Assembly: GCA_015501075.1 (NCBI GenBank)
Contig: JADNYJ010000205.1
Location: 1-64,000, forward strand
Direction: 5' to 3'
Length of the DNA: 64,000 bases
Origin: Gymnopilus junonius
Lineage: Eukaryota > Basidiomycota > Agaricomycetes > Agaricales > Galerinaceae
Below the pieces are notes generated by a model that made no database searches, was not told the origin of the DNA, and worked only from the letters and a program-made list of their open reading frames with translations. Positions within the stretch are counted from its first letter, which is position 1, and each line of letters opens with the position of its first letter. The position numbers were made by a program, and so were the translations under genes. Positions 22,964-33,760 of this stretch are shown here, piece by piece.

Positions 22964-25320
22964 AAGCGGGAACGTGAACGCACTATTTTTAGCGTTCCGG
23001 CAAAAGCTTATGCAATCTTTTTACTCTTCTTATTTCACCATTCGTCACACGGTTGTCCACCTCTCCCCCCTCTTATTCCTTCAGAGTTATTAGAAAAACT
23101 AGCTCCGCATTTTCTCTGAAACTACGGACCGCATGTTCACTTCTCTGTGTCACTCCGCTGACGTTCAAGTTGAATATGTTTTCAGACTTGAATCCGACTT
23201 CCTCGTTTTCCGCACGACATAGCAAAGCACCTCTTTACTTCTACTGAACGGTGTGAGAAGTTTCTGAGCCATTTGGAACTCTTAGCTTACTACAGTGACC
23301 AGCTACGCATGACATATGTACTGCTTGTATCTCTGATATGAACGGAGATGGATCGGAAAATTGGTGGTGGCGTACAGGATTACATGGGAGTTCTCGAGTA
23401 ACGTTGACCTAGGCTCTTTACGTTTCTGAGCAGGTCAAACGACTATACGAGGGACGACCGCCCCTGCATCTACTCAACGCCAATCACGCCGCTCTCGTCA
23501 AGTTGTCTTTAGGTAACTTTAGCTCCAGACGAGCTAATTTGTTGGATTCTTGTCACTCCACGTCACACAGACAGTCTGGTCAGTTCGTGTTCTCAGGAAC
23601 CGTTGATGTTAAACCCAGGACGCGGCCGTAAGTACTCCTAATTAAAATGCAGATTCTACCCGACTTACTCTGCTCCTAAATTACAGCGAACCTTCTCCAA
23701 ACCCTACCAACACCTGCTCTGCTCGACCTAGCACTTAGTAGGTGAAGAATGCCCCCCTCAAACGATTAATTTCATTCATTACTTCTCTGTAGTGTCGCCC
23801 AGGCCCAAGCCGACCGTCGATGTGCTCTTTAGTATTTGGAGTTGTAAGCATCAAAGGTGCGGATGAGGTGCGAAATCTTGTCTCGGATGCGCTAGTATTC
23901 GCACCTCCACTTACTGGGTACTCTAAGCCTCCTTCAACTCTGAGTACAGGGCAAATTAACGGTGGAGAAGGGATCCTGGTTACGGACGAAGATCTTGATA
24001 ATACGGTCGTCTTTTGCGATTGTCGCTTACCCCAAGTTTGTGATACACATACGAGGAGGATTAGACGCGTCAATCCTTTTTATTTTCCTCTCTGGGAGAA
24101 AGCATGGAACTAGCCCACTTTTGAACGCCATCGGACGCGTTTTCCGTTGCCAAAACTTTTTGTCACTGGTAATCGAGTCGATACGGCCGTCACGTGACAT
24201 TCTTCATACCCAAAGACAACTTTGCCAGTCAGTCGCGCCCACGTATTCGGTACAAGACCGTCCATCCACCAGTCCTACCAAATAATCCACGAATACCGTC
24301 CCACTCTCCCTCAACCTCTGAACCCAAATTCTTTCTGCTTTGCAACCTTTGGCAAGCCCTGGTCTCAACAACAAAAGCGAAAGCATTTCGTATGCTATTA
24401 TGAATGATGGGGTAGAGAGCAAAAGTGGGAGGGTATCGGATTGGACAGCGGGCGGGCTTTCTATAGCCTGAGGGTTTCAACGTTCTCGCGCGAGATGTCC
24501 TCGTTGTCGCGCAGTCAGTTTTGCTCCCTCCTGACGCGCATTTTGGTGATTGGATGGTGGTTTACCGTCCAAAATTGCAACCCCTCTTGGCACGGGTTAC
24601 ACGGAGACTGGCCTTTTTCCAAGTGACACGGCAGTTGGAAAGATTATGGCAAACCTTTGTCGACCACATTTTCGCACAAATCCACTTTGATCTTCCTCCC
24701 GGCATTTCGCCCACTTTCTGTCCACCTTGCCCAGTCGCGTTCATATTCATGATACCTGATATCTATGATAGTTTCAGCAATTCAAGTGCCAATGCTAGCA
24801 ATGTTGGAGTGCTCCATGCTTGTTCCAAACCCGACTCATCTGTGGAGATACACGATAGGCATATTGTCATCCGCCAGCTGATCATGACTGGTCGTAGTCG
24901 GTTCGGTAACTTTGAGCCTCAAGATTTCCCCCGTCAGCTGGAGGCAGACAGCAGACCCCATAGTTTAGCACTGTCTCCGGAGCGACGCCTCAGGCCTCAG
25001 GGATCAATTTTCGCGATCTGCTAGCCTCTCTTCTAAATGCCCCCTTTACTCGTCAGCTTAGGCTACCAATGGCTACATTCCGGATTTTTCATAGGGTGGA
25101 CCGCTTATGTAATTAACCATGGATCCAGGCCCTTATCCGATTATCAACCATCTTGCTTCCTGCCTCATAACACAGTTGAAAACTCCCCTTCCACACCCAT
25201 CCTTCGATCACTGACTCGGCTTATCAAAACTTTTTTTACAATTGACGAATCCACACGTCAGTCTCAAAGCCACTCTATCGATCCTGGCTCATATTTATTA
25301 AGAAGACATCTATAGGTCTA
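22964..25320. other. gene-poor interval, possible small multi-exon gene
   Basis: No family is recognised. Between 23431 and 23742 (+) three segments (about 23431-23511, 23571-23627, 23689-23742) join in one frame through two GT..AG introns, giving a Ser/Thr/Arg-rich end (QSGQFVFSGTVDVKPRTRP..., stop TAG). No convincing start was found. Open stretches at 23820-24113 and 24521-25024 lack family features and may be chance. Confidence 0.25.
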
Positions 25321-26692
25321 ATGAATCCTCGCAGTCCCGTTCTTCCCTATGAAATCCTATATGCTATCATCGGCGCGTCGACAACGCATCTTCAGAAGGC
25401 CGACAGACTTTATCAAATTGCTCTTACGCTAACCGTGCGCTTTGCGCTGTATCTCAGGAACGGCTCTTCCAAAGGGTCGAAATTCCATACGATGTGACAG
25501 GTCTTAGGAACAAGCTCATCTTCATCGACGACAAGGCACTAGCAGGCCAGAAATTACTTCGCCTGATTTCCGATTCACGACACATCGCGCCCTATATTCA
25601 ATATCTCACCATCAGTATCCCCGAGAGTCCCGGCAAAATAGTAAATTGTCGTCGGAATTGTCTTCGGGAAATACTGCCTTCTCACTCTACACCATCTGTC
25701 TCAAATTGTTCAATATGAAAGGATTTTTTATATCCTCCGATGCAAGCTACCTTTGGTTTGACGTAGAAGAACGCACGCAAGCTTTCTTTCTTTCTGTCAT
25801 TCCATTGGTCACCCAACTAGACTTGTCGTGCTTTACGCAATTCCCTGTCTCTTACTTTTCCGGGTGCCACCATTTACAGGAACTTAAAATGTCCTTTTTG
25901 AATCTGGACACGAAGAAAGTCACACAATATGTTGCCGATAGAGTTAAATTACGGTCCCTTCACATTGACAGATGCCCTCTAGTAAGAACGGGTACAGTTG
26001 CCTCATGGTTCAAGGCACCCCAGTCGCCTCTTGATATCTCGGAACTTCGCAGTTTGCAGTTGACGAATCCTTACTACCCAGTGGTTGTTGTCGACGAGAT
26101 ATTGGCCCTTAGCTCAAAAGCACTTGAAAATCTTACATTGTCCGTAGATTTATATGGTCTGTATTCTCAGGTTCTTCATCAGCATGTTATGTGCTTACTT
26201 GGGTATGGCCCCTCTTATGTAGGTCCCCATCCCCAACGCCTTCCAGAGAAAACCCCTGACTTGGGCTCGCTTCACAACCTCTGTCACCTAACCATCCATA
26301 CTCGCATCCGGAGTCTTCCTTATTGGCAACCAGACGTCAAAGAGAAGAACGACCTTTCATACATCGCAACTATGTTGAAGACCTTGCCATTTAATACATT
26401 CCGCCCGCGACAACTACAACTCGATATTCTGATGCCGGTTAATCTTTCGGATTTCGATACTAACCTTCCGCTACTTCCGTGGTCTGACTTGATCGGTCTC
26501 TTGGAAGACGCTCAGATGGCGCCTTGCTTTTCGAGCGTACACCTTAGAATCAAACGCTTGCGGTATGAAAAAGATTTGCAGCCCAAAGATGTCGACATGA
26601 CACCCGTAGCTTTGGCATTCGTCTTGGACAAGAATGACGGTCTGAAAAGATTGAGGGAGAAAGGTCTATTGTTTTCATACAACAGCTACTAG
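25321..26692 (+). pseudogene. F-box-like protein with two frame breaks
   Basis: ATG 25321 begins NPRSPVLPYEILYAII, the F-box-like start. The frame slips near 25373, where the SSEGRQTLSNCSYANRAL block continues in another frame, and again near 25640, after SIPESPG. From about 25646 to 26692 the leucine-rich body is open and well preserved (LVTQLDLSCFTQFPVSYF, LQELKMSFLNLD) to the family ending LDKNDGLKRLREKGLLFS. A 66-base GT..AG span at 26157-26222 corresponds to the family intron and is in frame. Only two small indels separate it from a working gene, so death was recent or the assembly has errors. Confidence 0.65.
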
Positions 26693-27164
26693 GCGTTATT
26701 GATATTATGACTGGCGGCCACAGGGAGCTAAGAGTTCATATTTCGTTATCGTTCATTTAAACTCTAAGCAACAGAGGCGGAATCGGAATAGCGATGAATG
26801 AGGTACTTTACGTAGCTTATTCTTATCAGTCGAATGCACTACAGTTTAGGATTCGGCTGAACTGTTATTAGTTCGGCCGCAAAGAGTAACGCGTTTCGCG
26901 GTGTCGGAAAGCCGAGGGAAATTGAGCGCATCAGCCGAATAAATGATCAAATATGTAAAGATCGGACCACGAGCACTTTCATGAGAAGCCCCCATCAACA
27001 CGGCACTGTAAGGCAGTGCGCTTAGTTCCGAACTGTCAACTGGTCCTGCTTATATATAAGCATGGTAGTGGTGCGGAGTGGAGTGAAGTCGATCCGTCAA
27101 TCTGACCTTTTTTTTTGGAAGCTGGTCTTCTTGCCCTCCGACGCTGGACGTCGTTGCCTAAATA
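26693..27164. other. promoter region of the secreted repeat protein
   Basis: The start of the stretch is the 3' flank of the preceding copy. A TATATATAA-like box lies at about 27051-27059, roughly 105 bp before the ATG at 27165. Short TTCGGCTGA / TCAGCCGAA inverted copies at about 26855 and 26931 suggest an old small insertion. Confidence 0.4.
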
Positions 27165-28321
27165 ATGTCTCGAGCTGGCCTCCTGTCTCTCTTTTTCTTT
27201 GCTTTTGTCGGTCTGAATCTGGTGGCATGTGCTCCTGTGCCGGAACGCTTATCAAAGTGAGTAGAGCGGTTTATCGGTCAGATCCGTGTGATAAGTCGTT
27301 GACTGGAGGCCATCCTTCAACAGTCTGGTCAAACGTTATGACGACTCCACCAGTAATCTCGTTACTCGGGCGTTGGATGTATTTGAGGATCCTGTTTATT
27401 TCAAGGTGAGTTGTTGAGTTGCCTCTGGTGGAGTCGGAGTAAAATTGAACGTAACCAACCCAAAGCGTGACTATTTTATGGAACTTGAAGGCCGAGATCT
27501 TGCCCTAGAGTTTGATCAGTACTTTGGGGTGCGTTGGATTCATCTCGATTCTCCTCTCGGGTAGTCGATGCTTACCAAATGACTGTAGCGCGATTACGAC
27601 TTTGATTTCTTTGACGAACGTGATTTCGACGATCTTGAACCCGAGTTCGTCAAGGTCGTTCTTTCGCATTTTTTCAGCTAGGCCATTTAACTGATATAAC
27701 ATATTAAACCCAGCGGGAAACTATAGTCCTCGAAAGGCGTAACATCTTTTCAAAGATAAAGCATGCCTTCCAACACGCCTTCCACAAAATCAAGGAAGGT
27801 TTCCAGAAAGCAGGCCACGCCATCAAGAAAGGATTCCAGAAAGTCGGCCACGCATTCAAGAAAGCCGGCCAAGTGATGAAAAAGGGCTTCCAAAAAGTCG
27901 GCCACGCCATCGCGCACGTCGCAAAGAAGATCGCACACGGCGTCGTCACCGCCGCGAAGAAAGTGGGACATTTCATCAAGACGACCGGGGCCAAGATCGC
28001 GAAATTCGGTCTCAAGATCGTGGCAGCCGCTGCTTCCGTTGTTAGCAAAGTCGTCAAGTTTATTCCGGGTATCGGTACTGCCGCTGGCATGGCTCTGAAG
28101 GGAATCGCGATTGGAGCCAATAAAGCATCCGATAAGATTCACGCCAACCTTGGCAAGCTCGGCAAGGTCGACAAAGCTCTCAACAACGTTATTAACCCTC
28201 TTGGTATGTGTCTTCATTGTATTATGGAGGGTTAGAGGTTTACTCATTAATACGGTTGGATATAGGTTCTGCGGTAAAGCACATGGGAAAAGGTGGCAAG
28301 GTTCTGAGCGCCCTCTTTTGA
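27165..28321 (+). CDS. secreted, dibasic-processed cationic repeat protein (novel)
   Basis: Six exons (27165-27256, 27324-27405, 27466-27528, 27589-27654, 27714-28203, 28266-28321) join in frame to 282 residues. A signal peptide covers residues 1-23 (hydrophobic LLSLFFFAFVGLNLV, ending ACA before PVP). Residues 24-110 form an acidic pro-region with KR at 34-35, K58-R59, K101-R102 and RR at 109-110, fitting Kex2-type Golgi cleavage. Residues 111-282 are Lys/His-rich, Cys-free and amphipathic: 11-residue repeats of the IKKGFQKVGHA type, then an Ala/Val/Gly-rich stretch (IVAAAASVVSKVV, KFIPGIGTAAGMALKG). Architecture (signal, acidic neutralising pro-part, cationic helical mature part) is that of membrane-active defence peptides, so an antimicrobial or membrane-binding role is plausible. 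I recognise no named family. Codon use is GC-richer than flanking relics, and the gene is undamaged. Confidence 0.8.
27789..27908 (+). repeat. 33-bp in-gene repeats coding 11-residue amphipathic units
   Basis: Units at 27789-27821, 27822-27854 and 27876-27908 share ATCAAGAAAGG.TTCCAGAAAG..GGCCACGC; a shortened 21-bp unit sits at 27855-27875. Each codes for a Lys-Gly-Phe-Gln-Lys-x-Gly-His-Ala pattern. Differences between units are partly synonymous, so the protein pattern seems kept by selection after DNA-level expansion. Confidence 0.85.
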
Positions 28322-29144
28322 GCAAATTGACAGAAATCAGTTCCCTGTACATGTTGATTTCGAATACTAAATTCAAGCCGAAAGTACTAGTGTGTCTAGT
28401 TCAATGGAGTGTTTATAAGATGTTCGCTTCTTGCTTACGCATGAAGCTGAGTGACGAAAGCTACCTGCTTGATTATAGTCGTGATCAAATGAATGAACAC
28501 TCGCAAAGTCTCCGAAATAGTCACAGCTGGAGGGCATTTTTTTATAAGAGAATAGAACAGTTATTTTCAGTTACACTAAATTAAAAGCTATGTACGCATT
28601 TGATAGAGCGCATGTAAACATCGCTGTATACTATTTACAGTATTGCAGGGGGATCTGTGTCGAGAGACGAGTGGGCCAATCCAGTCAGATTCGTCGGCTA
28701 CTTCGCAACCATCTCCATCTATCAATCCTTCCGTAAGTACAACTGAGCAAGCCTTGAATCTTATTCTTCACACGAAACGTTGCTGATAAACTAAGCAAGG
28801 TGCATTAATGACCGGACGGCCTGGGAGGGGTTACGTACTCTAGTGGGAGAGTTGTGGGCTTGCCTATTTTTAGCAGTACATAATGGTCTGTACGCTGAAA
28901 TCATGTCTTGGACGCCCTGCACTTCACCAGATCATCATTTGAATATGCCGTGTTTTTTTTTCTCCTCTATCTCATTCCTATCCTGCTGAAAATTATCTGA
29001 ATTAAGTATCTTCTGACAACTCAATCGTAATTTCATCTATCTCAAGCAAAGATCATCAAGTTGTCAGTGTGTTCCTGCGCATGATACGCCCTTGACACAC
29101 ATTTACTTCCTTCTGGTTTATATCTGACAAGTGTTTATATTAAA
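28322..29144. other. intergenic, no gene recognised
   Basis: 3' flank of the repeat-protein gene, then AT-rich sequence. A frame open to 28584 continues from the last intron but has no conserved features. Confidence 0.4.
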
Positions 29145-30262
29145 ATGTCCTCCATCGTGCTAGCCAATGAACTTCTCCATCTCATTCTTAATCAGCTCGA
29201 CGCCAACTCTCCAGAAGCTTGTTCCTTGTTAAATCACGCCTTTCAGAGCATATCTCAGCCGCTCATCTTCCGAAACATAAAGCTTTCCTATGAAATAACA
29301 CAGGACCCCTCCAACCACAGACTAGAAATTACATTGACCGACGACAGATCGAATAGTCCCCAATCCCTCGACCTCATCAACCCTCTCGCCGCACATCGCA
29401 CCCTACGTCAGAGAGCTCCGCCTCCCCTCTGCGTTTACGCTCGCAACTGGACGCCTCCTCCGGCGACGTGCTCGAACAATGAGACGTTTTCTCTCTCTAC
29501 GCTGTCATGCTACAGTTGAGGAATGAGAGTGTCAGGAAATTGTCGGGTCCCGACTCGGAATTCGTTGTTCTTTCCCTGCGTTTGGTTTGAAAAGCGCACG
29601 TTAAGGTTGTTGTTTATTGACGCGGTTCGCAGTGTGCCAGAGTTTGATTTGTTGTTATTGGGGGATTTCCCGGTTTCTGCGTTTTGGGGCTGCGATGGTT
29701 TACGTTGGCTTCGCGTGGGTAGCTTGAGCTTGTGCACAGTCTTGCAGTTGGGGTTGTTGGTCAATCTCAATCTAAGATAGGAAAGGCCAACCTAAATTTT
29801 CTGGGCGTTGGGCATAGAGTCGCATGAGCGCTTTGCATTGCGGACTTTCGGGTGATTTATTTTGCCTTGGACTCCATTTGATGTCACCCGTCTTCGTAGT
29901 TTGAGGCTCTCTTATGTTCCTTGTAAGGACGGCGAGGGTGATTTGTGAGTAGGCACTTCAAGTATTCTTTGTTGAAATGGACTCATTGGGTGCGTCATGA
30001 TCCTGCTGACGCTGTTTGACTGGTAGGAGGATTGTTGGTTGACATAAGATATATCTCCTCTGTAGGTTGTGATCAGTCTATTTCTCGCTCCGAGTTCCCA
30101 AAGCTGTCTACGCTTGAGCATTTGTGTCATCCAAAAATTAAATTAACCGTTGACGAACGGAAATATGGACGACCATTATCTGATGAGATGTGTGTAGTGT
30201 CTCGGATAGGAATGAACGTTTGAAAGATCTGAGGCAGAGAAGTATTTTGATGTGTGGTGTAA
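29145..30262 (+). pseudogene. F-box-like protein, degraded copy
   Basis: ATG 29145 begins SSIVLANELLHLILNQLDANSPEACSLL, most like the copies at 41800 and 62522. The frame decays after about 85 codons. Later pieces are clear: a leucine-rich block RSVPEFDLLLLGDFPVSAFWGC near 29630-29690, an intron-like span near 29946-30070, EFPKLSTLEHL with LTVDERKYGRPLSDE near 30090-30190, and the C-terminal NERLKDLRQRSILMCG in another frame near 30210-30255. Internal deletions and several frame changes make it non-functional. Confidence 0.7.
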
Positions 30263-30444
30263 TTCGACTTCAGATCCGAAGAGTAGTAATAAGCAGGGGC
30301 AGGTGTTGAATGCATGATCGACATGCAATCGCGGCTATTTTTAGTTTTCGACATATGTTTTCGCTGACCTAATTCTTCTCCGTGTTCTTATTCCACCATC
30401 AGCGTCGTCCTCGACGTTCCTCTCTCAGACAAAACCCCGGCGAT

Positions 30445-32472
30445 ATGCAACCCAATCTCCCGCCCGAAATAATAGACCACATCTTCGCCTTCCTCCGGGA
30501 TTCTTCCGACTTCACCTCTCTCCGGACCTGCTCCCATGTCAATCCAACGTTCTCCTCACTCACCGAACGACACCTGTACCACCGCATCTCCCTAACCAAT
30601 GTGACTACCTACGAATCCTTATCCCCGACATCTACTTTCTACAGCCCAAATACAGCGCAACTGACCAAGCTCCTGGGCGAACACCCGCACATCGCCGGCT
30701 ACGTACGGTCGGTGAGGATCACCATCGCGAGCTTGGGCATTCTTGGGTGGTTCATGACCCGCTCGATGAACGATGAGGATATTGCGGTGGTCTTGCCGCT
30801 TTTTACTGCTCTTGAGAGCATTGAGCTTATAGGTGGGAGCGAGAGCAGGCGCGGGACTGGGTCATCGAAGGTTTCATGGACAAGGCTGCAGACGAGTTTC
30901 CAATCGGCCTTCGCGCTGGTACTAAAGCTGACCAGTATGAAAGCGGTGGCGATTAGAGGGATTGACGACTTTCCTCTGAACCTGCTTAATACCTCCCCGT
31001 CCCTGGTGCGACTGTCGTTGTTGGGTAATTTCAGGTATAAACCTCTGCCTGTGAAGTGGGACCACCACACTTCGAACTTGGAGACCACCCCGGGTGCTGG
31101 CCCACTTGTCCGAACAAATCTGAGGTCCTTGACGCTGCAGCATTGCACTGCGTCTTTCCCCGCCCTCGTAGCGTGGCTTGTCAGCTCGGCCTCGGGGCCT
31201 GACACATCTCGCCTTACGCATCTCAGAGCGACGGTACAGAGTGTAGATGACTACGCTCACCTCTCTGCAATCCTCTCCGCTTGCTCAGGCTCGTTAAAGG
31301 AGCTCGAGCTCGATCCGGGACGTGAAGGTCTGTGTAAAACTTATTTATAATCTACCCTTATACACCGTTGCTAAATGTCCCATTTTTTTTTCATCGCAGT
31401 GAACTTTTTATACGACGCTCTAGACTCAACGAACCCACCAACGCCTTTACCCGCTTCCTTCCACCACAATCCGATATGGGTTCCCTCCCATCACCCGTCC
31501 CTTCCATTATCCCAGTCTCAAACCCAAACCCAAACCCAAACCCAGCCCCAATCGCCCGTCCAACTCCTCTCCACCTCCTTATCCTCCTGCACGAAAATAA
31601 CGCATTTGAGGCTCAAAGTCGTCGTGGAGACCATCCAAGATTTCTGGGTGTACAGTACGGGCGAGGAGGCTGTGGAGGAGGAGATTTATTCCACGCCTTT
31701 TGTGTGGATTGGAAAGGTGCTTGAAGGGTTTACGGCTGTGGGTTTGCGGGGTCGGAAGCAGTCGCAGGCACAGGCACAGGCACAAGCGTACTTGCAGTCG
31801 AGTTCTACTGCGAATGCGACTTTAATGTCGACACCTTTTGCTTCCGGTTCAATCGCATCGTCATCCTCAACTTCAGCTTCAACTCTAGGATCGACCAACG
31901 GGCCTAGAACGCCGACACACACTTCCTCAAGTCCAGCTCCAGCTCCATCTCCATCTCTAGCCCTGGAACGCCTCACCCTCGACATCTCATTCAAAGTCGA
32001 CCCTTACATCCTGCCCAAAATCAACTGGAGCCCGCTCGCTTCTTCCCTCTCTTCCCTCTCTTCCCTCTCCTCCCTCTCGCCGCTGTCGTTCCCATCCTCC
32101 ATTGCTCCTCTTGCTCTGCCTTCTTTTGGGGGGGTTGAGTTGAGAGTTGTGTCTGGGTCGGGGTCGGGGAATGTTCACACAAATAATGGGAATGGGACCG
32201 GAAACGGGAATAACAGGAATAACAGGAACAAAGGGAACGGGAATGGGAATGGGAACGGTCATGGCTCCTCCAAACCAAACCAAGGACCCACGAATCGAAC
32301 CAAAGCGCTCGTAAACGCGTTGGAGAGCGACGAGCATTTGGGGGTGTTGGTGAGCCGGGGGTTGGTCAATGTGGTGGTGGTGGATGCGAATGGTAATGGC
32401 GGTGGGGGTGGGGTAAGGGATCAGGATAAGGACAAGGACAAGGATGGGGCGGGTCGTCATAGCCGACTGTAG
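30445..32472 (+). CDS. F-box protein with long low-complexity C-terminal half
   Basis: Exons 30445-31327 and 31400-32472 (72-base GT..AG intron) give 651 residues. MQPNLPPEIIDHIFAFLRDSSDFTSLRTCSHVN is a canonical F-box (residues ~1-45). Regular leucine-rich repeats follow to the intron (LVRLSLLGNF, LRSLTLQHC, LKELELD). The second exon is dominated by simple sequence: QTQTQTQTQ, QAQAQAQA, Ser-rich runs, SSLSSLSSLSS, an Asn-Gly tract of about 40 residues and DKDKDKDKD. These are encoded by microsatellites, so exon 2 has expanded by slippage within an open frame. Islands of ordinary LRR sequence (LERLTLDISFKVDPYILPKINW) remain between the tracts. Likely an SCF substrate receptor. It is a different subfamily from the other F-box copies; a relic of the same subfamily follows at 33057. 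Confidence 0.75.
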
Positions 32473-33056
32473 CTCTGAGCTTAGCGTGGTTGGTGCAGGG
32501 CAGGGCAGCTTAGGCATGGCCGATGTGAGTTTTTTTTTTTGGAGGGCGGGTGGTGTGGGGTGTTGTCGAGTCGAGTCGAGTTGCCTTTGCCTCAAAGAGT
32601 TGCAAAGGAACGGAATGGCCATAGGCGGGGACTCGACTCCCGACACTTCCTTCGACGTCCGCGCCTCGAGCTCAAGTTTCAAGTCCCCGAGTCCTTGACG
32701 TTCAAGCTTCAAGTTTCAAAGTCCCTTTTCAAGTTTGACCTCCATGCATAACTCAAGACGGGAAGGGAAGAAGCTGCAGCTTGAGGATGTCGGCTTCCGA
32801 GTTGTAGTTTTACCGGTTCATCCAGAACATTGACTTCCAGTTTTCACTCCGAGCAATTTCGACAGACTATGCCCGGTATATTTTGTTTTTTCAGGTCGTC
32901 AAACCTGCAATGTTCATCCCACGTTCTTTGAGCACAACGTGTTCAAAACCACGTCTGCGATGTTCTCGCTCACATGATCCATCTTTGTCTATCATATTAT
33001 TATCACCACCTTCGTCCTCGTCGTTCTCCTCCGAACTACCACCAAAGTCCAGTAAC
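32473..33056. other. intergenic between F-box gene and its relic
   Basis: Includes CAAGTTTCAAG-type short direct repeats near 32675-32735. No gene recognised. Confidence 0.4.
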
Positions 33057-33760
33057 ATGCAACCAAATCTTCCATTGGAACTGGTAGATCGTCTCTACTC
33101 CTTCCTCCGGACTCATCCGACTTCACTTCTCTCCAAAACCTGCTCACACGTCAGTTCAGTGGATTTTCGAAGATCTGTTATTCTACCTGTTTACGTGGAT
33201 TGAGAGGATGCTGAAGGGATTGTTACGCCTTAACACCCTCATGCTCAGCCGCGGCCGCAGTCGGATCTTCCTTCCACTTCCACTTCCAGCTTGAGCTCGA
33301 ACTCGAACTCGAACTCGAACTCGCTCTCAGCCCCAGAGTCAGAATCAAACGACGGGGCTAGGACACAGACCACATACCCACACCACACCCCACCACGTCT
33401 GACCTTGGAGTGGCCTCACCCTAGATAGGGCGTTTGAAGTTAACCTCTCCATCCTGCCCTGGATCACCTGGAGCCCACTCATGCTTCAGCACCCTCACGT
33501 CCGTTGGGTGTTCAATCCCCTCTCTCCAGAAAGATCGAGCTGAGGGCTCGTCTCGTGCTTGAGGATGGCCTGTCGGGTCAAAAACGTGCGACTGCGAAGG
33601 GGACGCTGCTGGGCGTGTTGGAGAACGATAAACATTTGGGGTGGGGATTGGTTGGTTTCGTTTGTGCATGAAAATGGGAAGAGGTGCGAGGTGACGGTGA
33701 TGGTGATGGTGATGTGAGGATATGCAGTGATCGGGAGTTGGAGTGTCGGCGTTCGCAATG
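33057..33760 (+). pseudogene. relic of the 30445-type F-box gene
   Basis: MQPNLPLELVDRLYSFLRTHPTSLLSKTCSHVS is the same F-box as at 30445. It is followed after fewer than 50 codons by sequence matching the second exon of that gene, so almost the whole LRR half is deleted. Later pieces include an AACTCG microsatellite coding Ser-Asn repeats, a SESESNDGARTQT stretch, and KGTLLGVLENDKHLG, which parallels LVNALESDEHLGVL of the intact gene. Stops and frame changes separate them. It is a deletion-bearing tandem duplicate. Confidence 0.65.

Noticed and set aside
24521..25024. 167-codon plus-strand open frame
   Set aside because: No recognisable domain and no supporting splice or duplication evidence; left in the intergenic description.
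27750..28376. 208-codon minus-strand open frame
   Set aside because: Antisense shadow of the cationic repeat gene; its repeats mirror the 33-bp units and it lacks the clean splice structure seen on the plus strand.
31987..32712. 241-codon minus-strand open frame
   Set aside because: Antisense to the low-complexity exon of the F-box gene; composition is purely that of the microsatellites.
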